A stretch of DNA of 64,000 bases. It comes from Micromonospora sp. M71_S20 (GTDB taxonomy: Bacteria > Actinomycetota > Actinomycetes > Mycobacteriales > Micromonosporaceae). The stretch spans positions 1,426,001 through 1,490,000 of the forward strand of contig NZ_RCCV01000001.1 in assembly GCF_003664255.1 (NCBI RefSeq). The letters run 5' to 3'. The notes beneath the pieces are model-generated. The model searched no databases. It was not told the DNA's origin and saw only the letters and a program-made list of their open reading frames with translations. Shown in pieces: positions 1-10,073 of the stretch (its first letter is position 1; the number at the start of each line of letters is the position of its first letter). Position numbers and translations under genes: made by a program.

Positions 1-345
1 CAGCTGGGGCGCGGGCTGTGGACCGAGGTCTCGGCGGTGATCGCGCCGCCCCCGCCACCGGGCATGCCCGAGTCGGTCTACCTGGCCGCGGTCCTCGGCG
101 AGCGGCACCGGCGGGCGCGCTACCGGCTGGGGCTCGGCCGGTCGGCCGCCGCGACGCTCTGGCCCGAGCTGGTGTCCGGACCGCCCGGCGCCACCTCCCG
201 GCCCGGCCCGGTCCGGCCGGCGGCGCCGGACCTCGCCCTGGTGGCCGCGCCCGCCGTGCCGGCGCAGGCCGCCCCGGCGCTACGACCGGCGGTCGTACCG
301 GCGATGCGGGACGACGCCCCGTCCACGGTCGACTCCCACACCTGA
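1..345 (+). CDS. Unknown protein, C-terminal part (5' end outside window)
   Basis: The frame is open from the first base and stops at TGA 343-345, so the gene begins upstream. The visible 114 residues start with a Pro-rich stretch (APPPPPG) followed by a basic, Arg-rich segment and an Ala/Pro-rich tail without recognisable motifs. High third-position GC supports a coding frame. I do not recognise the family. A separate membrane gene starts 65 bases further on, so the two may be co-transcribed. Confidence 0.55.
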   Translation, partial: QLGRGLWTEVSAVIAPPPPPGMPESVYLAAVLGERHRRARYRLGLGRSAAATLWPELVSGPPGATSRPGPVRPAAPDLALVAAPAVPAQAAPALRPAVVPAMRDDAPSTVDSHT

Positions 346-410
346 GCCGCGGCGCGGAAGCGGGCCGGGCGCCGGCTGTGGCAGGATCCGGCTCGCCCCT
401 ACGAGACAGG

Positions 411-863
411 ATGACCGTGGCTGACGACCTGTTCACCCCCACGATCGCGCCGCCGACGTACGAGGTGCGACGCCCGCCGTGGCGGCCCCAGTCGCTGATC
501 TTCCCCGCCGTGTTCGGCGGTCCGACGGCCGTCACCGTGCTGGCCCTGGTCAACGGGCACCGGCTGGGCGTGTCCCGCCCGGCACGCCTGGCGGTGCTCG
601 GCGCCGGGCTGGCCGCGCTGTTCGCCCGGCTGACGATCACGCTCGCGATCTTCGACGACGGCGGCAACCGCCCCGTACGACTGGTCGGGGCGCTGGCCGG
701 CGGGCTGGTCTGGCTCGTCGCCGCCACCACCCAGAAGCGACAGTTCCGGGCGTACGAGCTGCGTGGCGGCCAGCCCGCCTCGCTGTGGCTGCCCGGTCTC
801 GGGGCGGTGCTCCTGCTCGGCTTCACCGAGGCCGTGCTGGTCTTCCTGGTGGCCGCCGCGTGA
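411..863 (+). CDS. Small integral membrane protein, unknown function
   Basis: 150 residues. ATG 411 is the first start in frame after the previous gene. The upstream sequence gives only a weak ribosome site (GACAGG). After about 30 polar residues come three to four hydrophobic segments (roughly residues 30-50, 58-78, 82-102 and 125-148) with charged turns such as DDGGNR and QKRQFR between them, so it should sit in the cytoplasmic membrane. Its TGA overlaps the GTG of the next gene by four bases, so translation is probably coupled to the TPR protein. The family is not recognised; a partner role with the TPR protein is inferred from position only. Confidence 0.7.
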   Translation: MTVADDLFTPTIAPPTYEVRRPPWRPQSLIFPAVFGGPTAVTVLALVNGHRLGVSRPARLAVLGAGLAALFARLTITLAIFDDGGNRPVRLVGALAGGLVWLVAATTQKRQFRAYELRGGQPASLWLPGLGAVLLLGFTEAVLVFLVAAA

Positions 864-1732
864 CCGCCCCGGAGATGCAGCTCGCCCGGGTGGCCCAGCT
901 GCTGGAGGTGAACCGCCCGGAGCAGGCCCTGGCGGAGGTCGACCGGCTGCCCGCCCCGCTGGCCACCAGCCTGCTCGCGTTCCGGCTGCGGGCGGGCGCA
1001 CTGACCGTGCTCGACCGCTGGGACGACGTGGTCGCCGTGGCCCGGCAGGGGCTCGCCGAGCACGGCCCGGACGCCGAGCTGCTCGGCCGGCTCGGCCTCG
1101 CGCTGCGGCACCGCCGCGAGCACCACCTCGCCGAGCGGGCGCTGCTGGACGCGCTCGCCATCGAGCCGGAGAACCCGTGGCTGCTCTGCCAGTACGCCGA
1201 CCTCTGCTGCGCCGTCGGCCAGACCGACAAGGCGGAACGCCTGGTGGCCCGCGCCGCGGCGATCGTCCCGGACGCGCCGGCCGTCTTCGCCTCCCGCTTC
1301 CAGCTCGCGTACGCCCGGGGCGACGACCGGGCGGCCGAGCGGGTCGCCGGGGAGTTCCTGGGGGCGTGGCCGGGCAATCCGGTGGCGCTCGCCCTGCACG
1401 GCGTCGCCGCCGCCCGGCGCGGCCGGGTGGGCGACGCCCACCGCGCCTTCGGCCAGGCGGCGGCGCACGACCCGACCGACGCCGACTACGCGGACGCCGC
1501 CTGGGAGACCCGGGTGTACGCGCACCCGCTGCTGCTGCCGTTGCGCCCGCTCTACCGGCTGGGGATCTTCCGGACCTGGCTGCTCGCGGTCGGCACGATC
1601 GTGCTGCTCAGCGCCGCCGGCCTGAACGTGCTCGGCGGCCTGTTCGCCCTGGCCTGGATGCTCTTCTGCGTCTGGTCGTGGATCGCTCCGCCGCTGGTCC
1701 GCCGGATGGTGCTCGGCCGGTGGCGGTCGTGA
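860..1732 (+). CDS. TPR-repeat protein with C-terminal membrane segments
   Basis: 290 residues from GTG 860, chosen for the GTGA overlap with the preceding stop; ATG 875 is possible. The first 220 or so residues are helical repeats of tetratricopeptide type (for example AERALLDALAIEPENPWLL and AHRAFGQAAAHDPTDADY), which usually mediate protein-protein contacts. The last 50 residues form two hydrophobic segments ending in WMLFCVWSWIAPPLVRR. The same ending occurs in the next small gene, so the two share a duplicated membrane module. Likely a membrane-attached scaffold; the partner is unknown. Confidence 0.75.
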   Translation: MTAPEMQLARVAQLLEVNRPEQALAEVDRLPAPLATSLLAFRLRAGALTVLDRWDDVVAVARQGLAEHGPDAELLGRLGLALRHRREHHLAERALLDALAIEPENPWLLCQYADLCCAVGQTDKAERLVARAAAIVPDAPAVFASRFQLAYARGDDRAAERVAGEFLGAWPGNPVALALHGVAAARRGRVGDAHRAFGQAAAHDPTDADYADAAWETRVYAHPLLLPLRPLYRLGIFRTWLLAVGTIVLLSAAGLNVLGGLFALAWMLFCVWSWIAPPLVRRMVLGRWRS

Positions 1733-1887
1733 GGGCGTTCGGGCCGTGGCTGGCCGTCCTCGCCGTGGTGCTGCTGCTCGACGCGCTGCGCCTGCGCACG
1801 CTGGCGGCCGTGGTCTCGGTGGCCTGGCTCGTCTGGTGCGTGTGGAGCTGGATCCGCCCCGCCCGTCGCCGCTCCCCCCGGGACTGA
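1729..1887 (+). CDS. 52-residue membrane protein related to the C-terminus of its neighbour
   Basis: GTG 1729 overlaps the TGA of the TPR gene by four bases (GTGA), making a third coupled gene. The product has two hydrophobic helices and ends WLVWCVWSWIRPARRR, almost the same pattern as the WMLFCVWSWIAPPLVRR end of the upstream protein. This suggests duplication of the membrane module, with loss or gain of the TPR part. Function unknown. It is short, but coupling and the shared motif support it being real. Confidence 0.6.
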   Translation: MRAFGPWLAVLAVVLLLDALRLRTLAAVVSVAWLVWCVWSWIRPARRRSPRD

Positions 1888-1920
1888 CCGCCCGGCGGCG
1901 CGCGCCCGCCCCGGAACGCC

Positions 1921-1961
1921 GACCGGGCCGGGCCGCTGGAAAAGAAGCGGCCGGCCCGGTC
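1921..1961. terminator. Bidirectional terminator hairpin between converging genes
   Basis: GACCGGGCCGGGCCGC pairs with GCGGCCGGCCCGGTC across an A-rich loop (TGGAAAAGAA), with a one-base bulge. It lies between the end of the plus-strand membrane operon (1887) and the end of ahcY (1975), so it can serve both directions. Confidence 0.75.
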
Positions 1962-1974
1962 GGTGCGGTGCGTG

Positions 1975-3474
<1,500 letters not shown>

Positions 3475-3700
3475 GAAATCTCCTGTCGGACGATGTGCTG
3501 CGCGACCATTCACCTTACGCTCGCGGACCGCTGCCGCGAGGACCGGCCGGTGAAGAGAGCACGAAGACATCAGCGGACAGCGCACGGGGCGGTCGGTCGT
3601 GAACGGTGTCCCGTTCACCAGCCGACCGCCCCGTGCATCCCCCCGGTTTGGTTCCCCCGCGCGTTGTCGGACCTTCGTCGCGATAACGCTGCGTACTCAT
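3475..3700 (-). promoter_or_regulatory. Candidate structured 5' leader of ahcY
   Basis: The gap upstream of ahcY reads on the minus strand as a purine-rich core (GCGGGGGAACC, AAACC, GGGGGGATGCAC) running straight into a hairpin with arms of about 25 bases (3582-3636). The core slightly resembles the GGGGAACC...GGGGUGAAUC core of ydaO-type (c-di-AMP) riboswitches, but the flanks do not clearly fit. It does not match the SAH or SAM-IV riboswitch consensus as I know them. An inverted repeat ACTCGGC-CAGA-GCCGAGT lies just upstream (3709-3726). A regulatory leader is plausible; its ligand is not established. Confidence 0.3.
3582..3636. repeat. 55-bp near-perfect palindrome
   Basis: Left arm 3582-3606 begins GCACGGGGCGGTCGG and ends GTGAACGG. 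Right arm 3611-3636 is its near-perfect complement, with a TGTC loop and a small internal mismatch (TC opposite CAG). It has no T-tract on either side. It could terminate manA transcription, form part of the ahcY leader, or do both as an attenuator. Confidence 0.85.
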
Positions 3701-3798
3701 AGAGTCACACTCGGCCAGAGCCGAGTCAAGCTATTCCGGGAAAGTCGGACTTGCGCCGCCGCCCGACGCCCCAGCTCCACCGTCCGACGCTTCGCGCC

Positions 3799-4962
3799 TC
3801 AGCGCAGGCCGCAGCTCGCGACGTACGCCTCCCCCGCGCCGCCCAGGCGCAGCGGTCCGGCGGCGGCGCTCCCGACGGCCGCCCGTCCGGGCGCCAGCGT
3901 CACCGCGCCGGCCCCGTCGTCGACGGAGACCTCGCCGGAGCGGCAGAGCACCACCCGGGGCCCGGGCACCTCGACCGTCACCTCCGGCAACCCCGCGCCC
4001 ACCGTCACCCGGTGCAGCGCGAAGTCCTCCACCGGCACCGGCCAGGTGACCACGCCCGGGGCGAGGACCAGCGGCGGCACCACCGGGTCGCGCAGCACCT
4101 CGAAGCGCAGCACCCGCAGCAACTCCTCGACGTCCACCCGCTTCGGCGTCAGCCCGCCGCGCAGCACGTTGTCGCTGGCCGCCATGATCTCCACGCCGGT
4201 GCCGCGCAGGTAGGCGTGCAGGTTGCCCGCCGGCATCCAGATCGCCTCGCCCGGGGCCAGGCGCACCCGGTTGAGCAGCATCGCCACCAGCACCCCGGGG
4301 TCGCCCGGGTAGGCGGCGGCCAGGTCCCGGGCCAGTTCCGCGTCCGGCCCCGCGACCGGCGCCGACGCCACGGCTGCCACCAGCGCGTCGCGCCGGTCGG
4401 CGGGCCAGGTCAGCAGCAGTCGTACGGCGTCGCGCAGGCCCGCCGGCCCGGTCCGCAGCGCCGCCAGCACCGGCTCCAGCGCGGGTACGCCGAAGCCGGC
4501 CAACGCCGCCGCCGAGACCGCCGGGTCCCGGAACCCGCAGAGCGCCTCCATCGGCGAGAGCGCGACCAGCAGCTCCGGCTTGTGGTACGGATCGACGTAG
4601 TTGCGCTGCCCGTCGGGGCGGGCGGCGTCGGCGGCGTGCCCGGCGCGGGCCTGCTCGGCGTCCGGGTGCGCCTGGAGGCTCAGCGGGGCGTCCGCGGCGA
4701 GCACCTTGAGCAGGAACGGCAGCCGGGTGCCGAACCGGCCGACCAGCCGCTCGCCGAGCCAGTGGTGCGGCTCGGCGAGCAGCAGGTCGGTCAGGCTCAC
4801 CCGGTCACCGTCGCGGTCGACCAGGGCCGGGCCGCCCGGATGGGCGCCCAGCCACAACTCGGCCTCCGGGCCGTCGCTCGGCGCCGGGCGCCCCTGCAAC
4901 TCGGCGATCGCCGAGCGGGACCCCCAGGCGTAGTCGCGGATCGGTCCGTGCAGCAGTTCCAC
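3799..4962 (-). CDS. manA: Mannose-6-phosphate isomerase, class I
   Basis: Interconverts fructose 6-phosphate and mannose 6-phosphate, the entry to GDP-mannose. 387 residues, typical length. Zinc-site motifs are visible: LSLQAHPD, the YHKPELLVAL segment and EIMAASDNVLRGGLTPKRVD. GTG 4962 is preceded by GGGAG seven bases away, inside the end of the upstream gene. Only three bases separate it from the cation transporter, so they are co-transcribed. With manB, the SIS protein and manC in this window it completes the route from fructose 6-phosphate to GDP-mannose. It matches Rv3255c by position. Confidence 0.95.
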   Translation of the reverse strand: MELLHGPIRDYAWGSRSAIAELQGRPAPSDGPEAELWLGAHPGGPALVDRDGDRVSLTDLLLAEPHHWLGERLVGRFGTRLPFLLKVLAADAPLSLQAHPDAEQARAGHAADAARPDGQRNYVDPYHKPELLVALSPMEALCGFRDPAVSAAALAGFGVPALEPVLAALRTGPAGLRDAVRLLLTWPADRRDALVAAVASAPVAGPDAELARDLAAAYPGDPGVLVAMLLNRVRLAPGEAIWMPAGNLHAYLRGTGVEIMAASDNVLRGGLTPKRVDVEELLRVLRFEVLRDPVVPPLVLAPGVVTWPVPVEDFALHRVTVGAGLPEVTVEVPGPRVVLCRSGEVSVDDGAGAVTLAPGRAAVGSAAAGPLRLGGAGEAYVASCGLR

Positions 4963-4965
4963 CGG

Positions 4966-5952
4966 TCAGCTCCCGGGCCGCCCGGCGACCTCACCCGGCT
5001 CGGCGGGCGACGCGCTGCCGGCACCTGCCCGCTCGGCGGTGGCGCGGTAGATGTCCGGCTCCAGGTAGATCACCCGGGCGCTCGGCACGGCGGCGCGGAT
5101 CCGACCCTCGACGGTGTCGATGCTCTGCGCCAACACCTCTGCGGTGACGCCGGCCGGCACGGCGACCTTGGCGGCCACCATCAGCTCCTCGGGGCCGAGG
5201 TAGAGCGTCTTCATGTGGATGATCCGCTCGAACTCGGGGCCGTCGGTGACCGACTTCTCCAGCGCGGCGACGTCGTGCGCCTCGGCGCCCTCACCGAGCA
5301 GCAGGCTCTTGGTCTCGATGGCCAGGATGATCGCGATGACCACGAGCAGCACACCGATCATCGCGGTGCCCGCCGCGTCCCACCGGCCGTTGCCGGTGAT
5401 CAGCGTCATGCCGACGCCGAAGAGCGCGAAGACCAGACCGACCAGCGCGCCCAGGTCCTCCAGGAGCACCACCGGCAGCTCGGGGGCCTTGGCGCGCCGG
5501 ACGAACTTCACCCAGGACTGGTTGCCCCGGACGAGGTTGGACTCGACGATGGCGGTGCGGAAGGAGAAGATCTCCATGATGATCGCGGCCACCAGTACGG
5601 CGACCGGCACCCAGTGCCACGAGGTGATGCCCTCGGCGTGCGACCACTTGTGGTACGCCTCGTAGAGGGCGAACAGGCCACCGACGCTGAACAGCACGAT
5701 GGAGACGATGAACGCGTAGATGTAGCGCTCCCGGCCGTAGCCGAAGGGGTGCTGAGGGGTGGCCGCGCGCCTGGCCCGCCGCCCGCCGAGCAGCAGCAGC
5801 CCCTGGTTGCCGGCGTCGGCGACCGAGTGGACCGACTCGGCCAGCATCGACGACGACCCGGTCAGCAGGAACGCGACGAACTTGGTGACGGCGATGCCGG
5901 AGTTGGCCAACAGGGCGGCGACGATCGCCTTCGTACCACCGTTGGCGCTCAC
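4966..5952 (-). CDS. Cation diffusion facilitator family transporter
   Basis: Membrane exporter for divalent metal ions, with Zn, Fe or Mn as typical substrates of the family. 328 residues with six membrane segments. The family segment ESVHSVADAGNQGLLLLG with the metal-site Asp lies in helix 2, followed by the HPFGYGRERYIYAF loop. A C-terminal cytoplasmic domain starts near residue 200. GTG 5952 has GGAG seven bases upstream. It sits between the SIS protein (76-base gap) and manA (3-base gap). Metal specificity cannot be read from the sequence. Confidence 0.9.
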   Translation of the reverse strand: MSANGGTKAIVAALLANSGIAVTKFVAFLLTGSSSMLAESVHSVADAGNQGLLLLGGRRARRAATPQHPFGYGRERYIYAFIVSIVLFSVGGLFALYEAYHKWSHAEGITSWHWVPVAVLVAAIIMEIFSFRTAIVESNLVRGNQSWVKFVRRAKAPELPVVLLEDLGALVGLVFALFGVGMTLITGNGRWDAAGTAMIGVLLVVIAIILAIETKSLLLGEGAEAHDVAALEKSVTDGPEFERIIHMKTLYLGPEELMVAAKVAVPAGVTAEVLAQSIDTVEGRIRAAVPSARVIYLEPDIYRATAERAGAGSASPAEPGEVAGRPGS

Positions 5953-6028
5953 GCCGTCGCTCCGTTGTGTCGCGCGGCACCGCCGGGCATCGGCGCGGCG
6001 CGCCGCTCGACCCGTTCCCTGCTATCGC

Positions 6029-7225
6029 TCACTGGTTTGCCAGCTCCTTCATTTCGGTGATGGCCGGCACGGCCATCGGGTCCAGTCCGTGTGCCAGGGC
6101 GAGGTAGATCGAGGCGAAGTCCGGCACGGCGACCAGCGAGGCGAGCCGCTCCAGCGCGGAGCCACCCTCGGCGGTCACCACGTCGCAGCGCACACCCCGC
6201 CGCTCGGCGAGGGTCTGCACGGCGTCCGCGCGGCGCTCCTCGACGTCGAGGGGCTCGTCGGCGTCGTCCTCCGGGTTCAGCCCACCGTCACGCAGCAGCA
6301 CCAACCGCAGCCGGGTGCCCGACGGCGCCTCCGCGTCGGGATCGGCGAAGATGTCGCGCTCCCCCTCGGCCAGGCCGCCGAAGACGCCGTCGAGCAGGCC
6401 GACCCGACCGCGCCCCGCCTCGCCGAGCGCCCCGCTGACCACGGGGTAGCGGGCGTTGGCGGACAGGGTGTCGCCGAACCGGCGGGCCGCGACCGTCGCC
6501 AGCGGCGACGATCCCCAGACGATCGGCACCGAGCCGGCGAGGCCCAGGGCCAGCGACTTCGCCGGGTTGACGAAGGACTCGGCCGTCGGACGGCAGCGGT
6601 CGGCCTCCGCGTCCAACCGGGCCGCGGTCTCCGCCAGGTCCGCCTCGTTGACCTTCACGAGCCCGAGCGTACGGGCGGCGAGCAGGACCGGCACGGTGAG
6701 CGCCCAGAGGCTGGCCCGGGCCGGGGCGCGCCGGGGCACCGGGATGAACGGCGCCCGGGCCCGCTCGGCCACGGACTGCAACTGCGAGTCGGGCGCGCCG
6801 ACGGCGACCAGCCGGGCGCCCCGCCGGTGCGCGGCCTCGGCGGCACCCAGCGCCTCGGGGCTGCGACCGGACGCGCTGACGGCGATGACCACGTCGGCGG
6901 CGCCCACCCAGCCGGGCACGCCGGCGCTGCGGTGCGGGATGACCGGCACCGGGCAGCGCGGCCCGGCGACGGTGGCCAGCACGTCGCCCGTACGCCCGGC
7001 GGTGCCGATGCCGGCGATGACGACCGCCCGGGGGCGGCCCTCGTCGGCGAGCACCTGGAGGTTGGCCTCGGCGGCCAGGGCGGCCGTCTCGCGGACCTGC
7101 GCCCCGGCGGAGGCGGTGTGCCGCAGCATCCCGCCCGGGTCGTGCTCGGCCAGCGCGGCCGGGTCGTCGAGAAGTGCCTCGTCGGGCTCGCGACGGCCGC
7201 TGACCCCGGCCGCACCGTCGATCAT
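6029..7225 (-). CDS. SIS-domain sugar-phosphate isomerase-like protein (Rv3256c/TobH family)
   Basis: 398 residues. It resembles the bifunctional phosphoglucose/phosphomannose isomerase family, with two SIS sugar-phosphate folds. Visible features are AVVIAGIGTAGRTGDVLA, VVIAVSASGRSPEAL (Ser-rich phosphate-binding loop) and a second SIS half with VPIVWGSSPLA. ATG 7225 overlaps the stop of the Trm112-like gene by four bases (ATGA). Position between manB and manA matches Rv3256c. A role in making or sensing hexose phosphates for GDP-mannose is likely. Catalytic residues are less obvious than in true isomerases, so activity should be treated as inferred. Confidence 0.85.
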   Translation of the reverse strand: MIDGAAGVSGRREPDEALLDDPAALAEHDPGGMLRHTASAGAQVRETAALAAEANLQVLADEGRPRAVVIAGIGTAGRTGDVLATVAGPRCPVPVIPHRSAGVPGWVGAADVVIAVSASGRSPEALGAAEAAHRRGARLVAVGAPDSQLQSVAERARAPFIPVPRRAPARASLWALTVPVLLAARTLGLVKVNEADLAETAARLDAEADRCRPTAESFVNPAKSLALGLAGSVPIVWGSSPLATVAARRFGDTLSANARYPVVSGALGEAGRGRVGLLDGVFGGLAEGERDIFADPDAEAPSGTRLRLVLLRDGGLNPEDDADEPLDVEERRADAVQTLAERRGVRCDVVTAEGGSALERLASLVAVPDFASIYLALAHGLDPMAVPAITEMKELANQ

Positions 7226-7404
7226 GACTGCTCCGAAGGGCCGCGCGCCTCGTCCAGCAGCAGCACCGGCACGTCGTCGCGGACTTCGAAGATCCGGCCG
7301 CACTCGGTGCAGGTCAGCGTCTGCGCCTGCGCGTCGTAGTCGAGCGGGGCGTGATGCGTGTCCGGACAGGCGAGGATTTCCAGCAACTGCGGGTCCAGGG
7401 CCAC
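7222..7404 (-). CDS. Trm112-family small zinc-ribbon-like protein
   Basis: 60 residues. Family members such as Trm112/YcaR act as small partners for methyltransferases or have unassigned roles. The start LDPQLLEILACPDTHHAPL and the end VRDDVPVLLLDEA are typical. The second knuckle CTEC is intact, but the first is C-P-D-T instead of C-x-x-C, with two His residues following, so zinc binding may differ. GTG 7404 has AAGGAG upstream. It is translationally coupled to the SIS protein and 62 bases downstream of manB. Confidence 0.85.
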   Translation of the reverse strand: MALDPQLLEILACPDTHHAPLDYDAQAQTLTCTECGRIFEVRDDVPVLLLDEARGPSEQS

Positions 7405-7466
7405 GGCGCGGCTCCTTCCACGTATGCGGTCTCACCGATCGACGGTGCCGACCGGCGCAGGCGATC

Positions 7467-8849
7467 TTATCGGCGAACCCGGTCGAGCACCTCGTCACGG
7501 AGGGCGGCCATCCGCTCCCGCGTCGGGGCCTCGACGTTGAGCCGCAGCAGCGGCTCGGTGTTGGAGGCGCGCAGATTGAACCACGCGCCGTCCGGGAAGC
7601 GCAGGGTCAGCCCGTCCATCTCGTCGGCGTCGGCCTGCGGGTACGCGGCCCGCACCTCGGCCACCTTGGCGGCCTGGTCTGCCACCGTCGAGTTGATCTC
7701 GCCCGAGGCCACGTACCGCTCGTACTCGCTCGCCAGCACGGACAGCGGCAGCGACTGCTCGCCCAGGGCCGCCAGCGTGTGCAGCGCGGCGAGCATGCCG
7801 GTGTCGGCGAACCAGAAGTCCCGGAAGTAGTAGTGGGCGGAGTGCTCGCCGCCGAAGATCGCGTTCGTCCGGGCCATCTCCGCCTTGACGAAGGAGTGCC
7901 CGACCCGGGAGACGACCGGCTCGCCGCCGTGCTCGCGGATGATCTCCGGCACCGCCCGGGAGGTGATCAGGCCGTGGATCACCGTCGAGCCGGGGTGCTT
8001 GGCCAGCTCGCGGGCCGCCACCAGGGCGGTGATCGCCGACGGCGAGACCGGCTCGCCGCGCTCGTCGACCACGAAGCAGCGGTCGGCGTCGCCGTCGAAC
8101 GCCAGGCCGATCTCGGCGCCGTGCTCGATCACCGCGCGCTGGAGGTCGACCAGGTTGGCCGGGTCCAGCGGGTTGGCCTCGTGGTTGGGGAAGGTGCCGT
8201 CGAGTTCGAAGTAGAGCGGCACGATCTCCAGCGGCAGCGCCGGCAGGACGGTGTCGCCGAGCACGGCCGGGACGGTGTAGCCGCCCATCCCGTTGCCGGC
8301 GTCGACGACCACCTTCAGCGGACGGATGCCGGAGAGGTCGACCAGCTGCCGCAGGTACGCCGCGTAGTCGGCCAGCAGGTCGCGGCGCTCGGCCGGCGCG
8401 ACCGGCGTCCCGGTCGGACGCTCGCCCTTGTCCAGCAGGGCCTGCGCCCGCTCGCGGATCTCGGCCAGCCCGCTGTCCTGCCCGATCGGGCGGGCCCCGG
8501 ACCGGCACATCTTGATGCCGTTGTACTGCGCCGGGTTGTGGCTGGCGGTGAACATCGCGCCGGGCAGCCCCAGCGCCCCGGAGGCGTAGTAGAGCATGTC
8601 GGTCGAGGCGAGGCCCAGCTCGACGACCGCACGCCCCTCGGCGCGCACGCCGGCGGCGAAGGCGGCGGCCAGACCAGGCCCGGTGGCGCGCATGTCGTGC
8701 GCGACGAGCACCGCCTCGTCGGGCTCGCCGAAGCCGTTCAGCACCTGCGCGAAGGCCGCGCCGAGGGCCTCGGCGGCCTGCTCGTCCCACTGGTCCGGCA
8801 CCGTCCCACGGACGTCGTAGGCCTTCACGATCTGGGACAGATCAGACAC
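7467..8849 (-). CDS. manB: Phosphomannomutase/phosphoglucomutase
   Basis: Converts mannose 6-phosphate to mannose 1-phosphate for GDP-mannose synthesis. 460 residues. The phosphoserine loop TASHNP is at residues 101-106 (Ser103), and the magnesium loop DGDADR has Asp252, Asp254 and Asp256. The C-terminal phosphate-binding segment LRASNTEPLLRLNVEA is present. GTG 8849 has GGAG eight bases upstream. It heads the manB-Trm112-SIS run, matching the Rv3257c-Rv3256c-Rv3255c order. Confidence 0.95.
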   Translation of the reverse strand: MSDLSQIVKAYDVRGTVPDQWDEQAAEALGAAFAQVLNGFGEPDEAVLVAHDMRATGPGLAAAFAAGVRAEGRAVVELGLASTDMLYYASGALGLPGAMFTASHNPAQYNGIKMCRSGARPIGQDSGLAEIRERAQALLDKGERPTGTPVAPAERRDLLADYAAYLRQLVDLSGIRPLKVVVDAGNGMGGYTVPAVLGDTVLPALPLEIVPLYFELDGTFPNHEANPLDPANLVDLQRAVIEHGAEIGLAFDGDADRCFVVDERGEPVSPSAITALVAARELAKHPGSTVIHGLITSRAVPEIIREHGGEPVVSRVGHSFVKAEMARTNAIFGGEHSAHYYFRDFWFADTGMLAALHTLAALGEQSLPLSVLASEYERYVASGEINSTVADQAAKVAEVRAAYPQADADEMDGLTLRFPDGAWFNLRASNTEPLLRLNVEAPTRERMAALRDEVLDRVRR

Positions 8850-8918
8850 CGGTCTCGCTCCTTGCGCCGCAGGTCCTCAACGGCCTGAGCGTATCGGAGG
8901 GGCGCCGCGCGGCCCGGC

Positions 8919-10073
8919 TCAGCCGGGGAGCCGGGGCATGAACACCGTGTGGTCGCCACCGCCGGTCTCCGGCGGCGGGTCACCGGGCTTGCCCTGGGCG
9001 GGCGGCACGGGCGGCGGCGCCCCGTACTGCCCCGGCACCGGGGGCGCCGGCCTCGGGCTGGCGGGCGGGGCCGACACGGGCGGGGAGGTGGGCGCGCCGG
9101 GCACCACCTGCGTGGCCTCCGGGGCGGGTGCCGGGCGGCTGCCGTACACGCCGCCGGCGGGGCGCGGCGCGGGCGTGCCGCCGTACAGGCCGGGGGCGGG
9201 AGGCTGCTGCCCGTACACCTGGCCGGGTGGGCCGGGGGCGGCGGCCGGGCCCTGCCCGGAGCGGTAGGTGGTGCCGCCGGGGTTGCGGGGCAGCGGGACG
9301 TGGCCCGGGTCGGCCGGCTCCTTGTCCGCCCGCGAGCGGCGGAACAGCAGGACGATGAGCAGGATCCCGACGGCGACCATGGCGATGCCGAAGAACATGA
9401 CCACCGAGCCGCCGGAGGACTCCTCCTCGGCGGCGGCGTTGCTGACGGCGCCGGCGCCCTGGCCGGCGGCCAGGCTCGGGTCCGCCGCGCCGGCCCGCAC
9501 CTCGGTGGCGACCGCGCTCGGGGTCGGCGACGGCTTCTTCGAGGGCTTCGGCGTGGGCGAGGGCGTGGCCGGGTCGCCGACCACCCGGGACGCCACCGCG
9601 CCCCGGCCCAGGGCCCGCCCGAGCGCGTCGCTGGCCGCGCCGCTCACGGTCAGCCGGCCGCCCGACACCTCGGCGGCGAACGCCACCCGGTAGCGCACCG
9701 TGATGCTCTTGCCCTTGCACAGCCTCGGGTTCAGCGGCGAGGTGGCCGACGTGGCCGCGCTGCCCCGGCCCCCGGAGAGCGGCACCGGGAACCAGCGTCC
9801 GCCCACGTTGACCTGCGCGCTGACCTGGTCGGCGCGCAGGCCGGCCAGGCGCAGTCCCAGTGCGGTACGCAGCAGCACGCAGCCGTCGCTGCGCTTGCGC
9901 ACCTCGATCGAGACGCCTCCGGCGGAACCGCCGGCGGTGAAGCTGCCGGCCGAACGCACCCGGACCGAGTCGCCTGCGGCGAGCGCCGGCGTCGCGCCGA
10001 GCGCCACCAGGCCGCCCAGCAACGCGCAGACCGTCGCGAGCCGCGCCGCGTGCCGACGTACCGCCATGATCAC
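8919..10073 (-). CDS. Secreted, membrane-anchored protein with Pro-rich cytoplasmic tail
   Basis: About 384 residues. An N-terminal signal peptide (basic MAVRRHAAR, hydrophobic core, ATPALAA cleavage region) leads into an extracellular domain with two Cys residues. Then come a Ser/Thr/Pro linker (TPSPTPKPSKKPSPTPS), one membrane helix (VVMFFGIAMVAVGILLIVLL) and a long Pro/Gly/Gln tail. GTG 10073 and ATG 10067 are both plausible, with AGG-rich sites for each; I keep the longer form. Its stop is 69 bases upstream of manB. Family not recognised; the topology suggests a cell-surface protein. Confidence 0.75.
   Translation of the reverse strand: MIMAVRRHAARLATVCALLGGLVALGATPALAAGDSVRVRSAGSFTAGGSAGGVSIEVRKRSDGCVLLRTALGLRLAGLRADQVSAQVNVGGRWFPVPLSGGRGSAATSATSPLNPRLCKGKSITVRYRVAFAAEVSGGRLTVSGAASDALGRALGRGAVASRVVGDPATPSPTPKPSKKPSPTPSAVATEVRAGAADPSLAAGQGAGAVSNAAAEEESSGGSVVMFFGIAMVAVGILLIVLLFRRSRADKEPADPGHVPLPRNPGGTTYRSGQGPAAAPGPPGQVYGQQPPAPGLYGGTPAPRPAGGVYGSRPAPAPEATQVVPGAPTSPPVSAPPASPRPAPPVPGQYGAPPPVPPAQGKPGDPPPETGGGDHTVFMPRLPG

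Noticed and set aside
3475..3700. SAH or SAM-IV riboswitch in front of ahcY
   Set aside because: The conserved core sequences of both motifs are absent; only a general structured-leader call is supported.
3696..3729. Promoter TTGACT / TATGAG for ahcY
   Set aside because: The two hexamers are 22 bases apart, too far for a normal sigma-70-type promoter.
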